Shown piece by piece: positions 9,901 through 17,629 of a stretch of 64,000 bases of DNA (the first letter of the stretch is position 1; every line of letters begins with the position of its first letter). The notes beneath the pieces are model-generated. The model saw only the letters and a list, made by a program, of their open reading frames with translations, was not told where the DNA came from and made no database searches. Origin of the DNA: Clostridiales bacterium (GTDB lineage Bacteria; Bacillota; Clostridia; Oscillospirales; Oscillospiraceae). The stretch is from NCBI GenBank assembly GCA_902363045.1, contig CABIYX010000005.1, positions 4,812 to 68,811 on the forward strand. Direction: 5' to 3'. The position numbers and the translations under genes were made by a program.

Positions 9901-11702
9901 GGATGTTCCTGGCTGAGGGGGCGCTCCGCCGCACGGAGGAAGAGCAGGGCGGCGGTCTCCAGCCGCAGCTCCCCGGAGCGGAGCCAGTATCCGGCAAATT
10001 CGATCAGCTGCTCCCGCTCCCCATCTTCATAGTATTTGGGCGGCAGATAGCGCACCGAGTCCAGCAGAGTAAAGGCGGTATCCGGGTCCCGCTCCTCCGG
10101 ATCGCGGAAGTAGCGCAGCAGGACCCCGATAAACCGGGGCACATCGGCGGGCCGGGCGTGGGCCAGCATGGAGGCCACCACCAGCTTCAGGGTGTAGCTG
10201 ATGTGGCTGCGCTGCTGCTGGGTGGTCTTGTGGTCCGGGTAAATGATGCGGTCCAGGTACTGCTCCCACAGGGTGAAGGGCACCTCCGCCGCCGGGTCGC
10301 TGGGCACATCGGCGGGCAGCTCCTTGCGGTAGACCAGGTGAAAGCGGGCGATGATCTGGCCGATGAGGGCGGCGGCCTGGCGGCGGATGTCGCCCTCCCG
10401 GTGGACCAGCAGCTCGTACAGGAAGGAGAGGGCCTGGGTCTTCTGCCGCACCGACAGATAGGTGAAGTACTCCTGGAACACGTTGAGATAAGCCCGCAGC
10501 TGCTTCCAGTCCTTGGTGGAGCGGGCGGCCTCGATGATATTGCCGAACTTGCGCTCGTTGGACAGCATGTGCATCAGGCGGATGCTGTGGTCCACAGACA
10601 GCAGGGTCAGCCCCTCCACCGTCTCATCCGGGCCCATCAGGGCGGGATCCTTCTCCGGGGCCCGGGGGGCGGGGTGGCCGCTCAGTTCCACATCCACCCC
10701 CAGCGAACGCATATAGTCCTCAAAATCGTGGAGCTTTCCATAGACGAACTCATACCGGCGGCGCTTGAGGCTGTCCACATTGTCCAGCTTGGACAGGATG
10801 ACCTGGAAGGACTGGTCCAGGGGATAGAGCACGGTGGTCTCGTTCCCGTCGGCGTCCCGGTCCTGTTTGGAGCGGAAGTCGGCGTAGATCAGGCACAGGG
10901 ACTCCACCGACAGGGACTCCAGCTCCAGGTCCCAGGTGGAGTGGTTGGCCGCGATGTGGCTGATCCGCTCCATCCCCCGCTCCAGCAGCCACTGGTCCGT
11001 GTAGTAGTAGTGGAGATAGGGGACCCGCTCCCCGGGCCGGCAGCCGAACTTTCCGATGTCGTGGGCCGCCGCCGCACCGGAGATCAGAGCCAGGTCCACC
11101 TCCACCCCGGCCTCCCGGAGGCCCCGGGCCGCCGTCATGGCGATGTGGTGGACCCCGGCGATGTGTCCCAGGGTGCGGAAGGGGGTAACCTCCTGCCCCA
11201 GGCGCAGCAGCTCATAGATATGCTCCCGGCGAAAGCAGGTCAAAAACCGCTCATACTCCCGGGCGCAGTCGCAGGCGGAGTACTCCTCCGGCGTCAAAAA
11301 GTGAAAGTCCATCAAGGGATCAAAGGGCAGTGCCCTGCGCTCCTGGTCCAGCAGCACCTGGAGGACTGTGAGATAAAAGCGGGCTCCGCCGGCGTACTCC
11401 TCCCCGTCCGGCGCAAAGTCTCCCGCCGGGTAGAGGGCACCGCGGATATAGCGGTAACAGAAGGAGAGCCAGCCGTCCTCCGGCGCCGGGGACAGCTTGG
11501 GCAGGATTGGGGAGCACAGCTCCAGCACCTCGCCGCACTCCAGCCGCCGCCGGATGGGCAGCAGCTGGGCCAGTTCCTCCGCCCAGCCCGGGGCGCTCAG
11601 CAGCTCCAGCGCCGCCCGGCGGTCCGGGGCAAAGGGCAGCCCCTGCTCCGCCAGGGCCTCCGCCACCTGGGCCGTGATGGTTTGGATCTGTTCCTCATAC
11701 AT
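6903..11702 (-). CDS. Giant multidomain protein: HD, helical repeats, NadD-like, GNAT-like, PRTase-like
   Basis: A 1599-residue protein. Residues about 175-280 form an HD phosphohydrolase domain: HHIAMTAA, AAAHDIGKFG, HYYYTDQWL, AANHSTWDLE and YADFRS supply the metal-binding His and Asp residues. Residues about 350-890 are helical, HEAT-like repeats. Residues about 907-1090 form a nucleotidyltransferase of NadD type: FFPGTFDPFTLSHKG (about 913-927) is the HxGH-region equivalent and DISSTRIRENV (about 1061) is the ISSTxIR motif. Residues about 1110-1300 look GNAT-like (LGYVSYRYL, a strand-helix pattern, LLTRQGFL). Residues about 1370-1560 resemble a type I phosphoribosyltransferase, with VILVDDLMHPGFR (about 1409) in the PRPP-loop position. 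The reading frame is unbroken. It heads a minus-strand run of four genes. Function is unknown; NAD or nucleotide metabolism is an inference. Confidence 0.8.
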   Translation of the reverse strand: MYEEQIQTITAQVAEALAEQGLPFAPDRRAALELLSAPGWAEELAQLLPIRRRLECGEVLELCSPILPKLSPAPEDGWLSFCYRYIRGALYPAGDFAPDGEEYAGGARFYLTVLQVLLDQERRALPFDPLMDFHFLTPEEYSACDCAREYERFLTCFRREHIYELLRLGQEVTPFRTLGHIAGVHHIAMTAARGLREAGVEVDLALISGAAAAHDIGKFGCRPGERVPYLHYYYTDQWLLERGMERISHIAANHSTWDLELESLSVESLCLIYADFRSKQDRDADGNETTVLYPLDQSFQVILSKLDNVDSLKRRRYEFVYGKLHDFEDYMRSLGVDVELSGHPAPRAPEKDPALMGPDETVEGLTLLSVDHSIRLMHMLSNERKFGNIIEAARSTKDWKQLRAYLNVFQEYFTYLSVRQKTQALSFLYELLVHREGDIRRQAAALIGQIIARFHLVYRKELPADVPSDPAAEVPFTLWEQYLDRIIYPDHKTTQQQRSHISYTLKLVVASMLAHARPADVPRFIGVLLRYFRDPEERDPDTAFTLLDSVRYLPPKYYEDGEREQLIEFAGYWLRSGELRLETAALLFLRAAERPLSQEHPHLRRIVELARSVPSGSLPVTFLQYRILSRAGEDVSRYRHILYDQDITSEVFLDNLKTATPWMVKSVGVELLRDQVEHGLVEHILHICTHFSNLIKVSERVVVRHDAGGALVRILPLLRREQRNEVVVELGKGLEMGQYSISKYIPQYLGQAALYLYPSELDEQVLWLKNLLGSPNDSAVSGALNTVGVLLQHYPAYRERFSQSSAAFESRRQELLGLLLQGLAHYRPAVRQEALLVTGKLLYESPVLPMEEKDRLFALSYRKLLFLIHEAPVQDDGLTFFYRAAALAHINRFIALWRMDHGPFAFTCPRRVAFFPGTFDPFTLSHKGIVHAIRDLGFEVYLAVDEFSWSKKAQPHLIRRQIVSLSVAGDFHVHLFPDDIPVNIANPSDLKRLRELFPHQEVYLVVGSDVVAHASSYQAEPRPWSIHSMDHIIFRRAGEPPLPPKERLGITGRVLQLQLPPHLEDISSTRIRENVDLNRDISNLIDPVIQDFIYQNGLYLRDSQNKPLLDAGTLSFQWVDEPEEQLVDELTAGRPDREAVRSGILHGKDRLLLLRGSGGEEPLGYVSYRYLSATQLFSALRDTGLADRIRLRSAGTTLLITSAAADASDPLRDCLQLLMTEVLARALSDDCIYGLYRPYGAPPEPDLEDLLTRQGFLCREGDPSLWEVDMSAPTVLIQNLETTIQEPLCQNHRVLAAIQRGHRRLQTALTQLYPRFLVLTLSAGVIHQRLLEMITAYNEVPSVPTEPRKLGRNMCVPYGKMLRGKIVPNTVTKTIHTDRVYTPDLSQSSMEPFPHYPPIQSQIRTIKSFDRPVILVDDLMHPGFRIQALDPILRQEGVDIRVVLVGLLSGHGRDLMDAQGRPVDSVYYLPRLREWFVESTLYPFIGGNTIRRAASPVPGLLPGINHILPYASPSFRGECSEEAVFQLSRVCLESARDVISVLEQEYRALYGRNLTLSRLPEAIILPLCPDKGTCLDYDPNLAASVYLENDLEQLMRTHA

Positions 11703-11847
11703 GGGACGCCCCGCCTTTCCTGCAAGCTTTCTGGGTCAAGTCTAGCATAAAACCCTCCGGTTGAAAAGAAGAAACCGCACCACTTCTGGAAGTTTTGGGA
11801 AATTCGACTGAAAGCCTTAATTTTTCCTGAAAAAGCCCCCGTTCCCC

Positions 11848-11876
11848 TTGCCGAATCCCGGGGAATCCGATATACT
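11848..11876 (+). promoter_or_regulatory. Sigma-A promoter of the LCP gene
   Basis: TTGCCG at 11848-11853 and TATACT at 11871-11876 are separated by 17 bases. The TTG at 11848 is also the first possible in-frame start of the downstream gene, but as part of the -35 box it cannot be in the transcript. Confidence 0.8.
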
Positions 11877-11910
11877 GGTGAAGCATGACCCACAGACAGG
11901 AGGGATCACC

Positions 11911-13083
11911 CTGGCACATACAGATACACGGTCCCAGCGGCGCGCATCCGGCTCCCCCAGCCATTCCAGCCGCTCCGGCCATTCCGAATATCCCAGCCGC
12001 GGCAGGACACGCCCCTCAGGCGGACGGAGGGTGCAGCCCACACGGCGGAGCGTCAAACGCCGGAGGCACAGCATCTGGTTCCGCCTGTACATGGTCCTGG
12101 TGGTCATCTCCGCCATCATCGTCGCCACCTATATCGGCCTTCATCTGGCCATTCGCGCCCCGGAGATCCCTCAGACAGAGCCGGATCCTCCCCCTGCCTC
12201 CGGCAGTCAGGCCGAACAGCCCGCCGCCCCGCCGGAGGACCCCAACGCCCTGGTGAGAAAGGAAGGCGTCTATACCTTTGCCCTGCTGGGCAAGGATGTG
12301 AAGGGCAGCAACACCGACACCATCATTCTGGCCCGCTATGATACCGTGGCCCAGACAGTGGGGATGGTCTCCATCCCCCGGGACACCGCGGTACACCGCA
12401 CCTGGTCCAAATACTCCAAGATCAACGCCGCCTTCTACGGCTCCAGCCCGGAGACCCTGAAGGAGGAGATCCAGAACACCTTCGGCATCCCGGTGGACTA
12501 CTATATCCTGGTGGACCCCAAGGGTTTTATTGCCCTGGTGGATGAGCTGGACGGGGTGGATGTGTACATTCCGGAGGATATGAACTACGACGACCCCACC
12601 CCGGGGGAAGAGCTGCACATCCACTATCAGACGGGGACCCACCATTTGAACGGCAAGCAGGCCCTTGAGGTGGCCCGCTTCCGTCACAACAACGACGGCA
12701 GCGGCTATACCGACACCGGCCGGGCGGAGATGCACCGTCAGATGCTGGTCGCTTTGGCTAAAAAGGTGGTCTCCTGGAACTCGATCCCCAAGGTCACCGC
12801 CTTTGTGGAGCTCTTCCAAACCTACGTCAAGACCGACCTGTCCCCCTCGGATATGCTCTTTTTTGCCACCCAGGCCATGGGGGTGGATTTCTCCTCCGGC
12901 ATCACTCAGGGAGAACTCACCGGCCGCGGCGACGGCGTGGTAGGCAATTCCAAATGGTGCTATGTGTTCCAGCCGGAGGACATCCTCCCCACGCTGAATG
13001 AACAGCTCAACCCGTATACCCGGGACCTCACCGCCGATGACCTGGATCTGCCTCAGCCGGACCGCTATCTTCAGAATTACTGA
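11911..13083 (+). CDS. LytR-CpsA-Psr (LCP) family cell wall glycopolymer ligase
   Basis: LCP enzymes transfer undecaprenyl-linked glycopolymers (teichoic acids, capsule) to peptidoglycan outside the membrane. The protein has a basic, Ser/Arg-rich cytoplasmic head of about 50 residues, one membrane helix (LYMVLVVISAIIVATYIGLHL) and an extracellular LCP domain with SNTDTIILARYD, VSIPRDT, INAAFYG, LDGVDVYIP and VARFRHNN. The start is unusual: AGGAGGG (11898-11904) is followed 6 bases later by an in-frame CTG at 11911, and no ATG, GTG or TTG lies nearer. I therefore call CTG 11911 (390 residues), downstream of the promoter. The gene stands alone, with a terminator after it. Confidence 0.85.
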   Translation: MAHTDTRSQRRASGSPSHSSRSGHSEYPSRGRTRPSGGRRVQPTRRSVKRRRHSIWFRLYMVLVVISAIIVATYIGLHLAIRAPEIPQTEPDPPPASGSQAEQPAAPPEDPNALVRKEGVYTFALLGKDVKGSNTDTIILARYDTVAQTVGMVSIPRDTAVHRTWSKYSKINAAFYGSSPETLKEEIQNTFGIPVDYYILVDPKGFIALVDELDGVDVYIPEDMNYDDPTPGEELHIHYQTGTHHLNGKQALEVARFRHNNDGSGYTDTGRAEMHRQMLVALAKKVVSWNSIPKVTAFVELFQTYVKTDLSPSDMLFFATQAMGVDFSSGITQGELTGRGDGVVGNSKWCYVFQPEDILPTLNEQLNPYTRDLTADDLDLPQPDRYLQNY

Positions 13084-13090
13084 CCCCTCA

Positions 13091-13125
13091 GGGCCGCCCA
13101 AAGCTATGGGCGGCCCATTTTTATT
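13091..13125 (+). terminator. Terminator after LCP gene
   Basis: GGGCCGCCCA pairs with TGGGCGGCCC around a short loop and is followed by ATTTTTATTTT, 7 bases after the stop codon. Confidence 0.9.
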
Positions 13126-13142
13126 TTCTCCACAGATCCCGC

Positions 13143-13171
13143 TTGACAACCGGACGGTTTCACGGCATGAT
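13143..13171 (+). promoter_or_regulatory. Sigma-A promoter of the M20 amidohydrolase gene
   Basis: TTGACA at 13143-13148, a 17-base spacer, and CATGAT at 13166-13171. It lies between the LCP terminator and the start codon at 13202. Confidence 0.7.
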
Positions 13172-13201
13172 GGAGAAAAAAGCAGAGAGGATGAGGCAGT
13201 T

Positions 13202-14401
13202 ATGGAACAATGGCAGATCGAGATGGCGGGCTGGTACCCGGAATTCCAGGCCCTGCGCCACCAGCTTCACCGGGAGCCGGAGCGCTCCCTTCAGGAGTAT
13301 AAGACCACCCAGCTGATCCGGGAGCTTTTGGCTGGCTGGGGGGCCGAGGTGGAGGAGCATCCCGGGCTGGAGACTGGCCTCACCGCCCTCATCCGGGGGG
13401 CGCACCCCGGCCCCACCGTCGCCCTGCGGGAGGACATCGACGCCCTGCCCATGGGGGAAAACACCGGGCTTCCCTTCTCCTCCTGCCGGGAGGGTCTCTG
13501 CCACGCCTGCGGCCACGACATCCACACCGCCGCCCTGCTCTGGGCCGCCAAGGCCCTGTGCGCCCTCCGGGACCGGCTCCACGGCTCAGTCAAGCTGATC
13601 TTCCAGTGTGCCGAGGAGGTGGGGGCCGGTGCGGAGCAGATGCTGGCTCTGGGCGCCCTGGCTCCGGAATGCCCTGAGGCGGTGGTTGGCTTTCACTGCG
13701 ACCCCAAGCTTCCCTGGGATACGGTGGGGCTCCGGTACGGACCCAGCAACGCCAGCTTCGATATTCTCACCTGGCACATCACAGGCCGGGGCGGCCACGG
13801 CGCCTATCCCCAGCAGTGCGTGGATCCGGTGATGGTCAGCGGCTATCTCCTTACTCAGCTCCAGACGGTGATCAGCCGGGTGAACTCCCCCACGCACCCC
13901 GCCATCCTCACCATCGGTGAGATCCACGGCGGCACCGCCCCCAATATCATCCCGGACCGGGTGACCATGCGGGGGACCATGCGTGCCTTTGATCCCGCCA
14001 TCCGCCAGCAGCTTTTGGACGCCATCCGCCGCATCACGGAGGAGGGCTGCCGGGCGCTGGGCGCGGAGGGGACCCTGATCCACGATGTGGGCACCCCGGC
14101 CATCCACAACCACCCGGACATTGCGGACCGGATCGCCCGTGCCGTGGAGGAGACGTTTGGCAGGGAGCACCTTCAGGTCATCCCGGAGCCCTCTCTCGGT
14201 TCAGATGACTTTGCCTGCTGGATCGAGGCCTGCGGCGGCCGGGGCGTCCAGTTCCTGGTGGGCTCCCAGGATCCTCAGATCCCCAACAGCAGTCTGGGAC
14301 TCCATGTGGCGGAAAACATCTTCGTGGATGAGTGCCTGAAAACCGCCGCACCGGTGCTGGTCCGCTTCGTTCTGGACTATCTCAGCGCGCCCCACTCCTG
14401 A
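13202..14401 (+). CDS. M20 family amidohydrolase (hippurate hydrolase / N-acyl amino acid type)
   Basis: A 399-residue zinc amidohydrolase of the M20D group, which removes acyl groups from N-acyl amino acids or related amides. Visible motifs are REDIDALPM (near 78), HACGHDIHTAALL (metal ligands), CAEEVGAGAEQM (catalytic Glu and metal Glu), GRGGHGAYPQQCVDP (lid-domain His) and EPSLGSDDFACW near the C-terminus. ATG 13202 is chosen over the longer frame because it sits just downstream of a clear promoter and a GAGG site. No signal peptide, so cytosolic. Exact substrate unknown. Confidence 0.85.
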   Translation: MEQWQIEMAGWYPEFQALRHQLHREPERSLQEYKTTQLIRELLAGWGAEVEEHPGLETGLTALIRGAHPGPTVALREDIDALPMGENTGLPFSSCREGLCHACGHDIHTAALLWAAKALCALRDRLHGSVKLIFQCAEEVGAGAEQMLALGALAPECPEAVVGFHCDPKLPWDTVGLRYGPSNASFDILTWHITGRGGHGAYPQQCVDPVMVSGYLLTQLQTVISRVNSPTHPAILTIGEIHGGTAPNIIPDRVTMRGTMRAFDPAIRQQLLDAIRRITEEGCRALGAEGTLIHDVGTPAIHNHPDIADRIARAVEETFGREHLQVIPEPSLGSDDFACWIEACGGRGVQFLVGSQDPQIPNSSLGLHVAENIFVDECLKTAAPVLVRFVLDYLSAPHS

Positions 14402-14454
14402 GCTGCGGCCAAATCAGCCCATAGCCCCGCGACAGAAGGCGGGCCGAATCAAAT

Positions 14455-14493
14455 AGAGAACCGGCGCCTCCGTATCTGGAGGCGCCGGTTCTC
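14455..14493. terminator. Bidirectional terminator between M20 gene and lexA
   Basis: A perfect 17-base-pair stem (AGAGAACCGGCGCCTCC with its complement) around a 5-base loop lies between the convergent genes. The flanking T-run is weak. Confidence 0.65.
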
Positions 14494-14525
14494 TGTTACT
14501 CAAGATTTTTGATGCAGGGTTTGAC

Positions 14526-15143
14526 TCAATAGCGCCGGACTACGGCGACCACCTTGCCCACGATCTGGGCGTGTGTGCCGTCAATGGGGTCGTAGGCCGG
14601 ATTCTCCGGCATCAGCCAGACATGACCGTCCCTGCGGCGCAGGGTCTTCACGGTGGCCTCATCCTCAAACAGAGCCACCACGATCTCTCCGCTGTGGGCC
14701 TCCTGCTGGCGGTGGACCACCACCAGATCGTCAGGGAGAATGCCGGCCCCCATCATGGACTCGCCCCGGACCTTCAGGGCAAAATGCTCGCCGCTGAGTC
14801 CCTGGGTATCAAATGTCAGGTAGTCCTCAATGCACTCCTCCGCCAGAATGGGGGAACCGGCGGCCACATTTCCCACCACCGGGATCCGGTCTGTCCGGGC
14901 GCCGGACTCCTCCGCCACCGTTCGGCGGGGCGCAGCCGGGAGGGTGATGGCCCGGGTCTTGCCCTCCGCCTTGATGATCATGCCCGCCTCCTCCAGGCCC
15001 TTCAGATGAAAGTGGACGGTGGAGGGGGACTTCAGTCCCATGGCCGCGCCGATCTCCCGCACGGAGGGGGGATACCCGTGCTCCGCGGTGAAGGACTGGA
15101 TGAAATCATAGATCTTCTGTTGCTTTGGGGTGAGGTTTCCCAT
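14526..15143 (-). CDS. lexA: LexA SOS repressor
   Basis: A 205-residue SOS repressor that binds DNA as a dimer and cleaves itself on contact with RecA filaments. The N-terminal winged helix-turn-helix covers about residues 1-65 (TPKQQKIYDFI, GYPPSVREIG, STVHFHLKGLEE). The autocleavage site is Ala95-Gly96 in NVAAGSP; the catalytic pair is Ser129 (RGESMMGAG) and Lys166 (ATVKTLRR). ATG 15143 has AAGGAG 7 bases upstream; the longer frame runs into the promoter and is rejected. The gene has a strong promoter with a Cheo-like box against its -35 element, consistent with autoregulation. Confidence 0.97.
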   Translation of the reverse strand: MGNLTPKQQKIYDFIQSFTAEHGYPPSVREIGAAMGLKSPSTVHFHLKGLEEAGMIIKAEGKTRAITLPAAPRRTVAEESGARTDRIPVVGNVAAGSPILAEECIEDYLTFDTQGLSGEHFALKVRGESMMGAGILPDDLVVVHRQQEAHSGEIVVALFEDEATVKTLRRRDGHVWLMPENPAYDPIDGTHAQIVGKVVAVVRRY

Positions 15144-15212
15144 GGTCAAGCTCCTTCCCGCAGACCCGCCGTGGCGGAACACAAGGCCAGTTCGGTACTT
15201 ACTTTTGGCATC

Positions 15213-15241
15213 ATTATAGCATATCCCCCCGCGAAAGTCAA
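15213..15241 (-). promoter_or_regulatory. lexA promoter
   Basis: On the minus strand TTGACT (15241-15236), a 17-base spacer and TATAAT (15218-15213) lie about 70 bases upstream of the lexA ATG. Confidence 0.85.
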
Positions 15242-15251
15242 ACGAATGTTC
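15240..15251 (-). promoter_or_regulatory. Candidate LexA operator (Cheo-like box)
   Basis: GAACATTCGTTT on the minus strand matches the Gram-positive LexA pattern GAAC-N4-GTTY. It overlaps the lexA -35 box by two bases. The outer bases and one inner base deviate from the Bacillus consensus. Confidence 0.6.
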
Positions 15252-15310
15252 CAAATTCCAGCAGTTTTTCGTATATTATGAATCATTTGTGAATCTTCGC
15301 CGTCCTTCCC

Positions 15311-15338
15311 TTGACATTTCACGGGAAGGTGTTAAAAT
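15311..15338 (+). promoter_or_regulatory. Promoter of the MarR / ABC exporter operon
   Basis: TTGACA at 15311-15316, a 16-base spacer and TAAAAT at 15333-15338. Just downstream (15345-15370) lie CATTAA repeats and GTTAAC, which may be an operator for the MarR protein encoded next; that part is conjecture. Confidence 0.75.
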
Positions 15339-15399
15339 GTAAACGCATTAATCATTAACGGGTTAACTATCGGAATATGCCGAACCAGGAGGAGGAGCA

Positions 15400-15879
15400 A
15401 TGGCGAATTTTGATTTTGATCTGGGCCTTCTGGAGCATCAGCTCCATCTGGCCCGCCAAAATGCCATCCAAACTGAGCTGGCCGCGGCGGGATTACAGGA
15501 GGTGGGACACCCCATGCTCATGTGCATCCTGCGCACCGCAGGAGCCAGGGGAGCGGATGGACTGACCCAGCGGGAGCTGGCCCAGCTGCTCCACGTCTCC
15601 CCCGCCGCGGTGGCCACCTCGCTGAAGTCCCTGGAGAAAAAGGGCTACATCAGCCGGGAGCCGGAGCCCGGAGACGCCAGACGCAACCGGGTCACCCTGA
15701 CCGACAAGGGCCAGCAGGCGGTGGACGACTGCTTCGCCTGTCTCCAGCGGGTGACCCGCCGCGCCTTCGCCGGCCTCTCCACCGAGGAGCAGTCCGTTCT
15801 GCGGGGATTTTATCTGCGGATGCTGGACAATCTGAGGGGGAACAGCCTCCCCCATCCCATGCCAAAGGAGGAATCTTGA
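15400..15879 (+). CDS. MarR family transcriptional regulator
   Basis: A 159-residue winged helix-turn-helix regulator. The DNA-binding core is visible as GLTQRELAQLLHVSPAAVATSLKSLEKKGYI followed by the wing REPEPGDARRNRVTLTDKGQQ. Flanking helices would form the dimer and ligand pocket. AGGAGGAG lies 7 bases before ATG 15400. The stop codon is one base from the first ABC exporter gene, so it almost certainly regulates that transporter and itself, probably relieved by an exported compound. The ligand is unknown. Confidence 0.9.
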   Translation: MANFDFDLGLLEHQLHLARQNAIQTELAAAGLQEVGHPMLMCILRTAGARGADGLTQRELAQLLHVSPAAVATSLKSLEKKGYISREPEPGDARRNRVTLTDKGQQAVDDCFACLQRVTRRAFAGLSTEEQSVLRGFYLRMLDNLRGNSLPHPMPKEES

Positions 15880-15880
15880 T

Positions 15881-17629
15881 TTGCTTTCCCTGTTTATCAC
15901 CCATCTCCAGGGCTACAAGCGGCAGGCGGTACGCTCCCCTGTCTTTATTACTCTGGAGGTCATCTGTGAACTGATCCTGCCCCTGATTATGGCAGAGATC
16001 GTGGATGTGGCCATCCCCGCCGGGGATACGGCCTATATCTTCCGGCTGGGGGCGGCCATGCTGGCCCTCTCCCTGCTGTCCATGGCCTTCGGCGTGCTCT
16101 CCGCCAAATACGCCACCTTTGCCAGCCAGGGCTTTGGCGCCAACCTGCGCCAATGTCTCTTTGACAAGGTCCAGGAGTTCTCCTTCGCGGACATTGACCG
16201 CTTCTCCTCGGCCTCTCTGATCACCCGCATGACCAACGACGTCAACGCCATGACCATGATGCTGAACATGGGCCTGCGGATGCTGGTGCGGGCCCCGGTG
16301 ATGCTCATTGCCGCCCTGGGGATCAGCATCTCCATCAATCCCAGGCTGGCCGTGGTGCTGCTGGTGGTCATCCCGCTGATGATTCTGGCCATCGGCATTT
16401 TGATGAAGATCTGCACCCGGCTCTTTGAGGTCATGCAGACCAAGATCGACGGCCTGAACAACACCCTTCAGGAAAACCTGGTGGCCATCCGGGTGGTCAA
16501 GGCCTTTGTCCGGGAGGACCATGAGCGGAAAAAATTCCAGCGCTCCAACGATGAGCTGATGATGGCCGGGCTGAACGTAGGCATGAAGGTCATCGCCATT
16601 ATGCCCATTATGATGCTGGCGATGAACGGGGCCACTGTGGCCGTGCTGTATCTGGGCGGAAAAATGGTCATGGCCGAGGGCTTCCTGCTGGGCGACCTCC
16701 AGGCGTTCATCAACTATATTTTCCAGATCCTGATGAGCGTGATGATGGTGGCTATGGCCCTGCTTCAGCTCACCCGCGCCCAGGCCTGCGCCCACCGGAT
16801 CAACGAGGTCCTCTCCGCGGAACCCTCTGTGGAAAACAAGCCCCAGGCGCAGCGTCCCGCTCAGAACGAGCTTCCTGCGCCCAGAGGCCGTGTGGAGTTC
16901 CGGGACGTCTCATTCAAATACGCCCGCGCCGGGACGGGAGACGATGTGCTCTCCCAAATCAGCTTCACAGTGGAGCCCGGCCAGTTCGTGGCCATCGTGG
17001 GCGGCACGGGAACAGGAAAGTCCTCCCTGGTCAATCTGATCCCCCGGTTCTATGACGTCACCGAAGGCGCGGTCCTGCTGGACGGACTGGATGTGCGGGA
17101 CTATCCCCTGGAGCAGCTGCGGGCCCGCATCGGCATGGTGCTGCAAAGCAATGTGCTCTTCACCGGGACCATCCGTGAAAACCTTCTCTGGGGCCGCCCG
17201 GACGCCACGGAGGAGGAGATGGTCCAGGCGGCGAAGGACGCCCAGGCCTACGACTTTATCATGGGCCTGCCCGATGGCTTTGATACCGTTTTGACTCAGG
17301 GCGGCACCAACGTCTCCGGCGGACAGAAGCAGCGGCTGTGCATTGCCCGGGCCATGCTGAGAAAGCCGGCGGTGCTCATTCTGGACGACTCCACCTCCGC
17401 CGTGGACAGCGCCACAGAGGCCGCCATCCGCCAGTCCTTCGCCTCCAATCTGAAGGATACCACCGTGATCATCATCGCCCAGCGCATCTCGTCCGTACAG
17501 TACGCCGACGAGATCCTGATCCTGGACGACGGCCGCATTGCCGGCCGCGGGACCCACGAGCAGCTGCTCGCCGGAAACACGATCTATCAGGAGATCTATC
17601 GATCCCAGCAGGAAGGAGTTGGTAGCTGA
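15881..17629 (+). CDS. ABC exporter half-transporter with degenerate catalytic site
   Basis: A 582-residue type IV ABC exporter half: six membrane helices in residues 1-310, ATP-binding domain from about 335. Walker A is GGTGTGKSS, the signature is VSGGQ, and Walker B ends ILILDD, with Asp where the catalytic Glu is normally found. That substitution is typical of the degenerate site in heterodimeric exporters such as BmrCD, LmrCD and TM287/288. The start is TTG 15881, set by AAAGGAGG 9 bases upstream and the MarR stop one base before. The partner follows with a 1-base overlap. Substrate unknown; drugs or peptides are usual in the family. Confidence 0.9.
   Translation: MLSLFITHLQGYKRQAVRSPVFITLEVICELILPLIMAEIVDVAIPAGDTAYIFRLGAAMLALSLLSMAFGVLSAKYATFASQGFGANLRQCLFDKVQEFSFADIDRFSSASLITRMTNDVNAMTMMLNMGLRMLVRAPVMLIAALGISISINPRLAVVLLVVIPLMILAIGILMKICTRLFEVMQTKIDGLNNTLQENLVAIRVVKAFVREDHERKKFQRSNDELMMAGLNVGMKVIAIMPIMMLAMNGATVAVLYLGGKMVMAEGFLLGDLQAFINYIFQILMSVMMVAMALLQLTRAQACAHRINEVLSAEPSVENKPQAQRPAQNELPAPRGRVEFRDVSFKYARAGTGDDVLSQISFTVEPGQFVAIVGGTGTGKSSLVNLIPRFYDVTEGAVLLDGLDVRDYPLEQLRARIGMVLQSNVLFTGTIRENLLWGRPDATEEEMVQAAKDAQAYDFIMGLPDGFDTVLTQGGTNVSGGQKQRLCIARAMLRKPAVLILDDSTSAVDSATEAAIRQSFASNLKDTTVIIIAQRISSVQYADEILILDDGRIAGRGTHEQLLAGNTIYQEIYRSQQEGVGS

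Noticed and set aside
15176..15195. GAAC and GTTC pair in the lexA 5' UTR as a LexA box
   Set aside because: The spacer is 9 bases rather than 4. The site at 15240-15251 fits much better.
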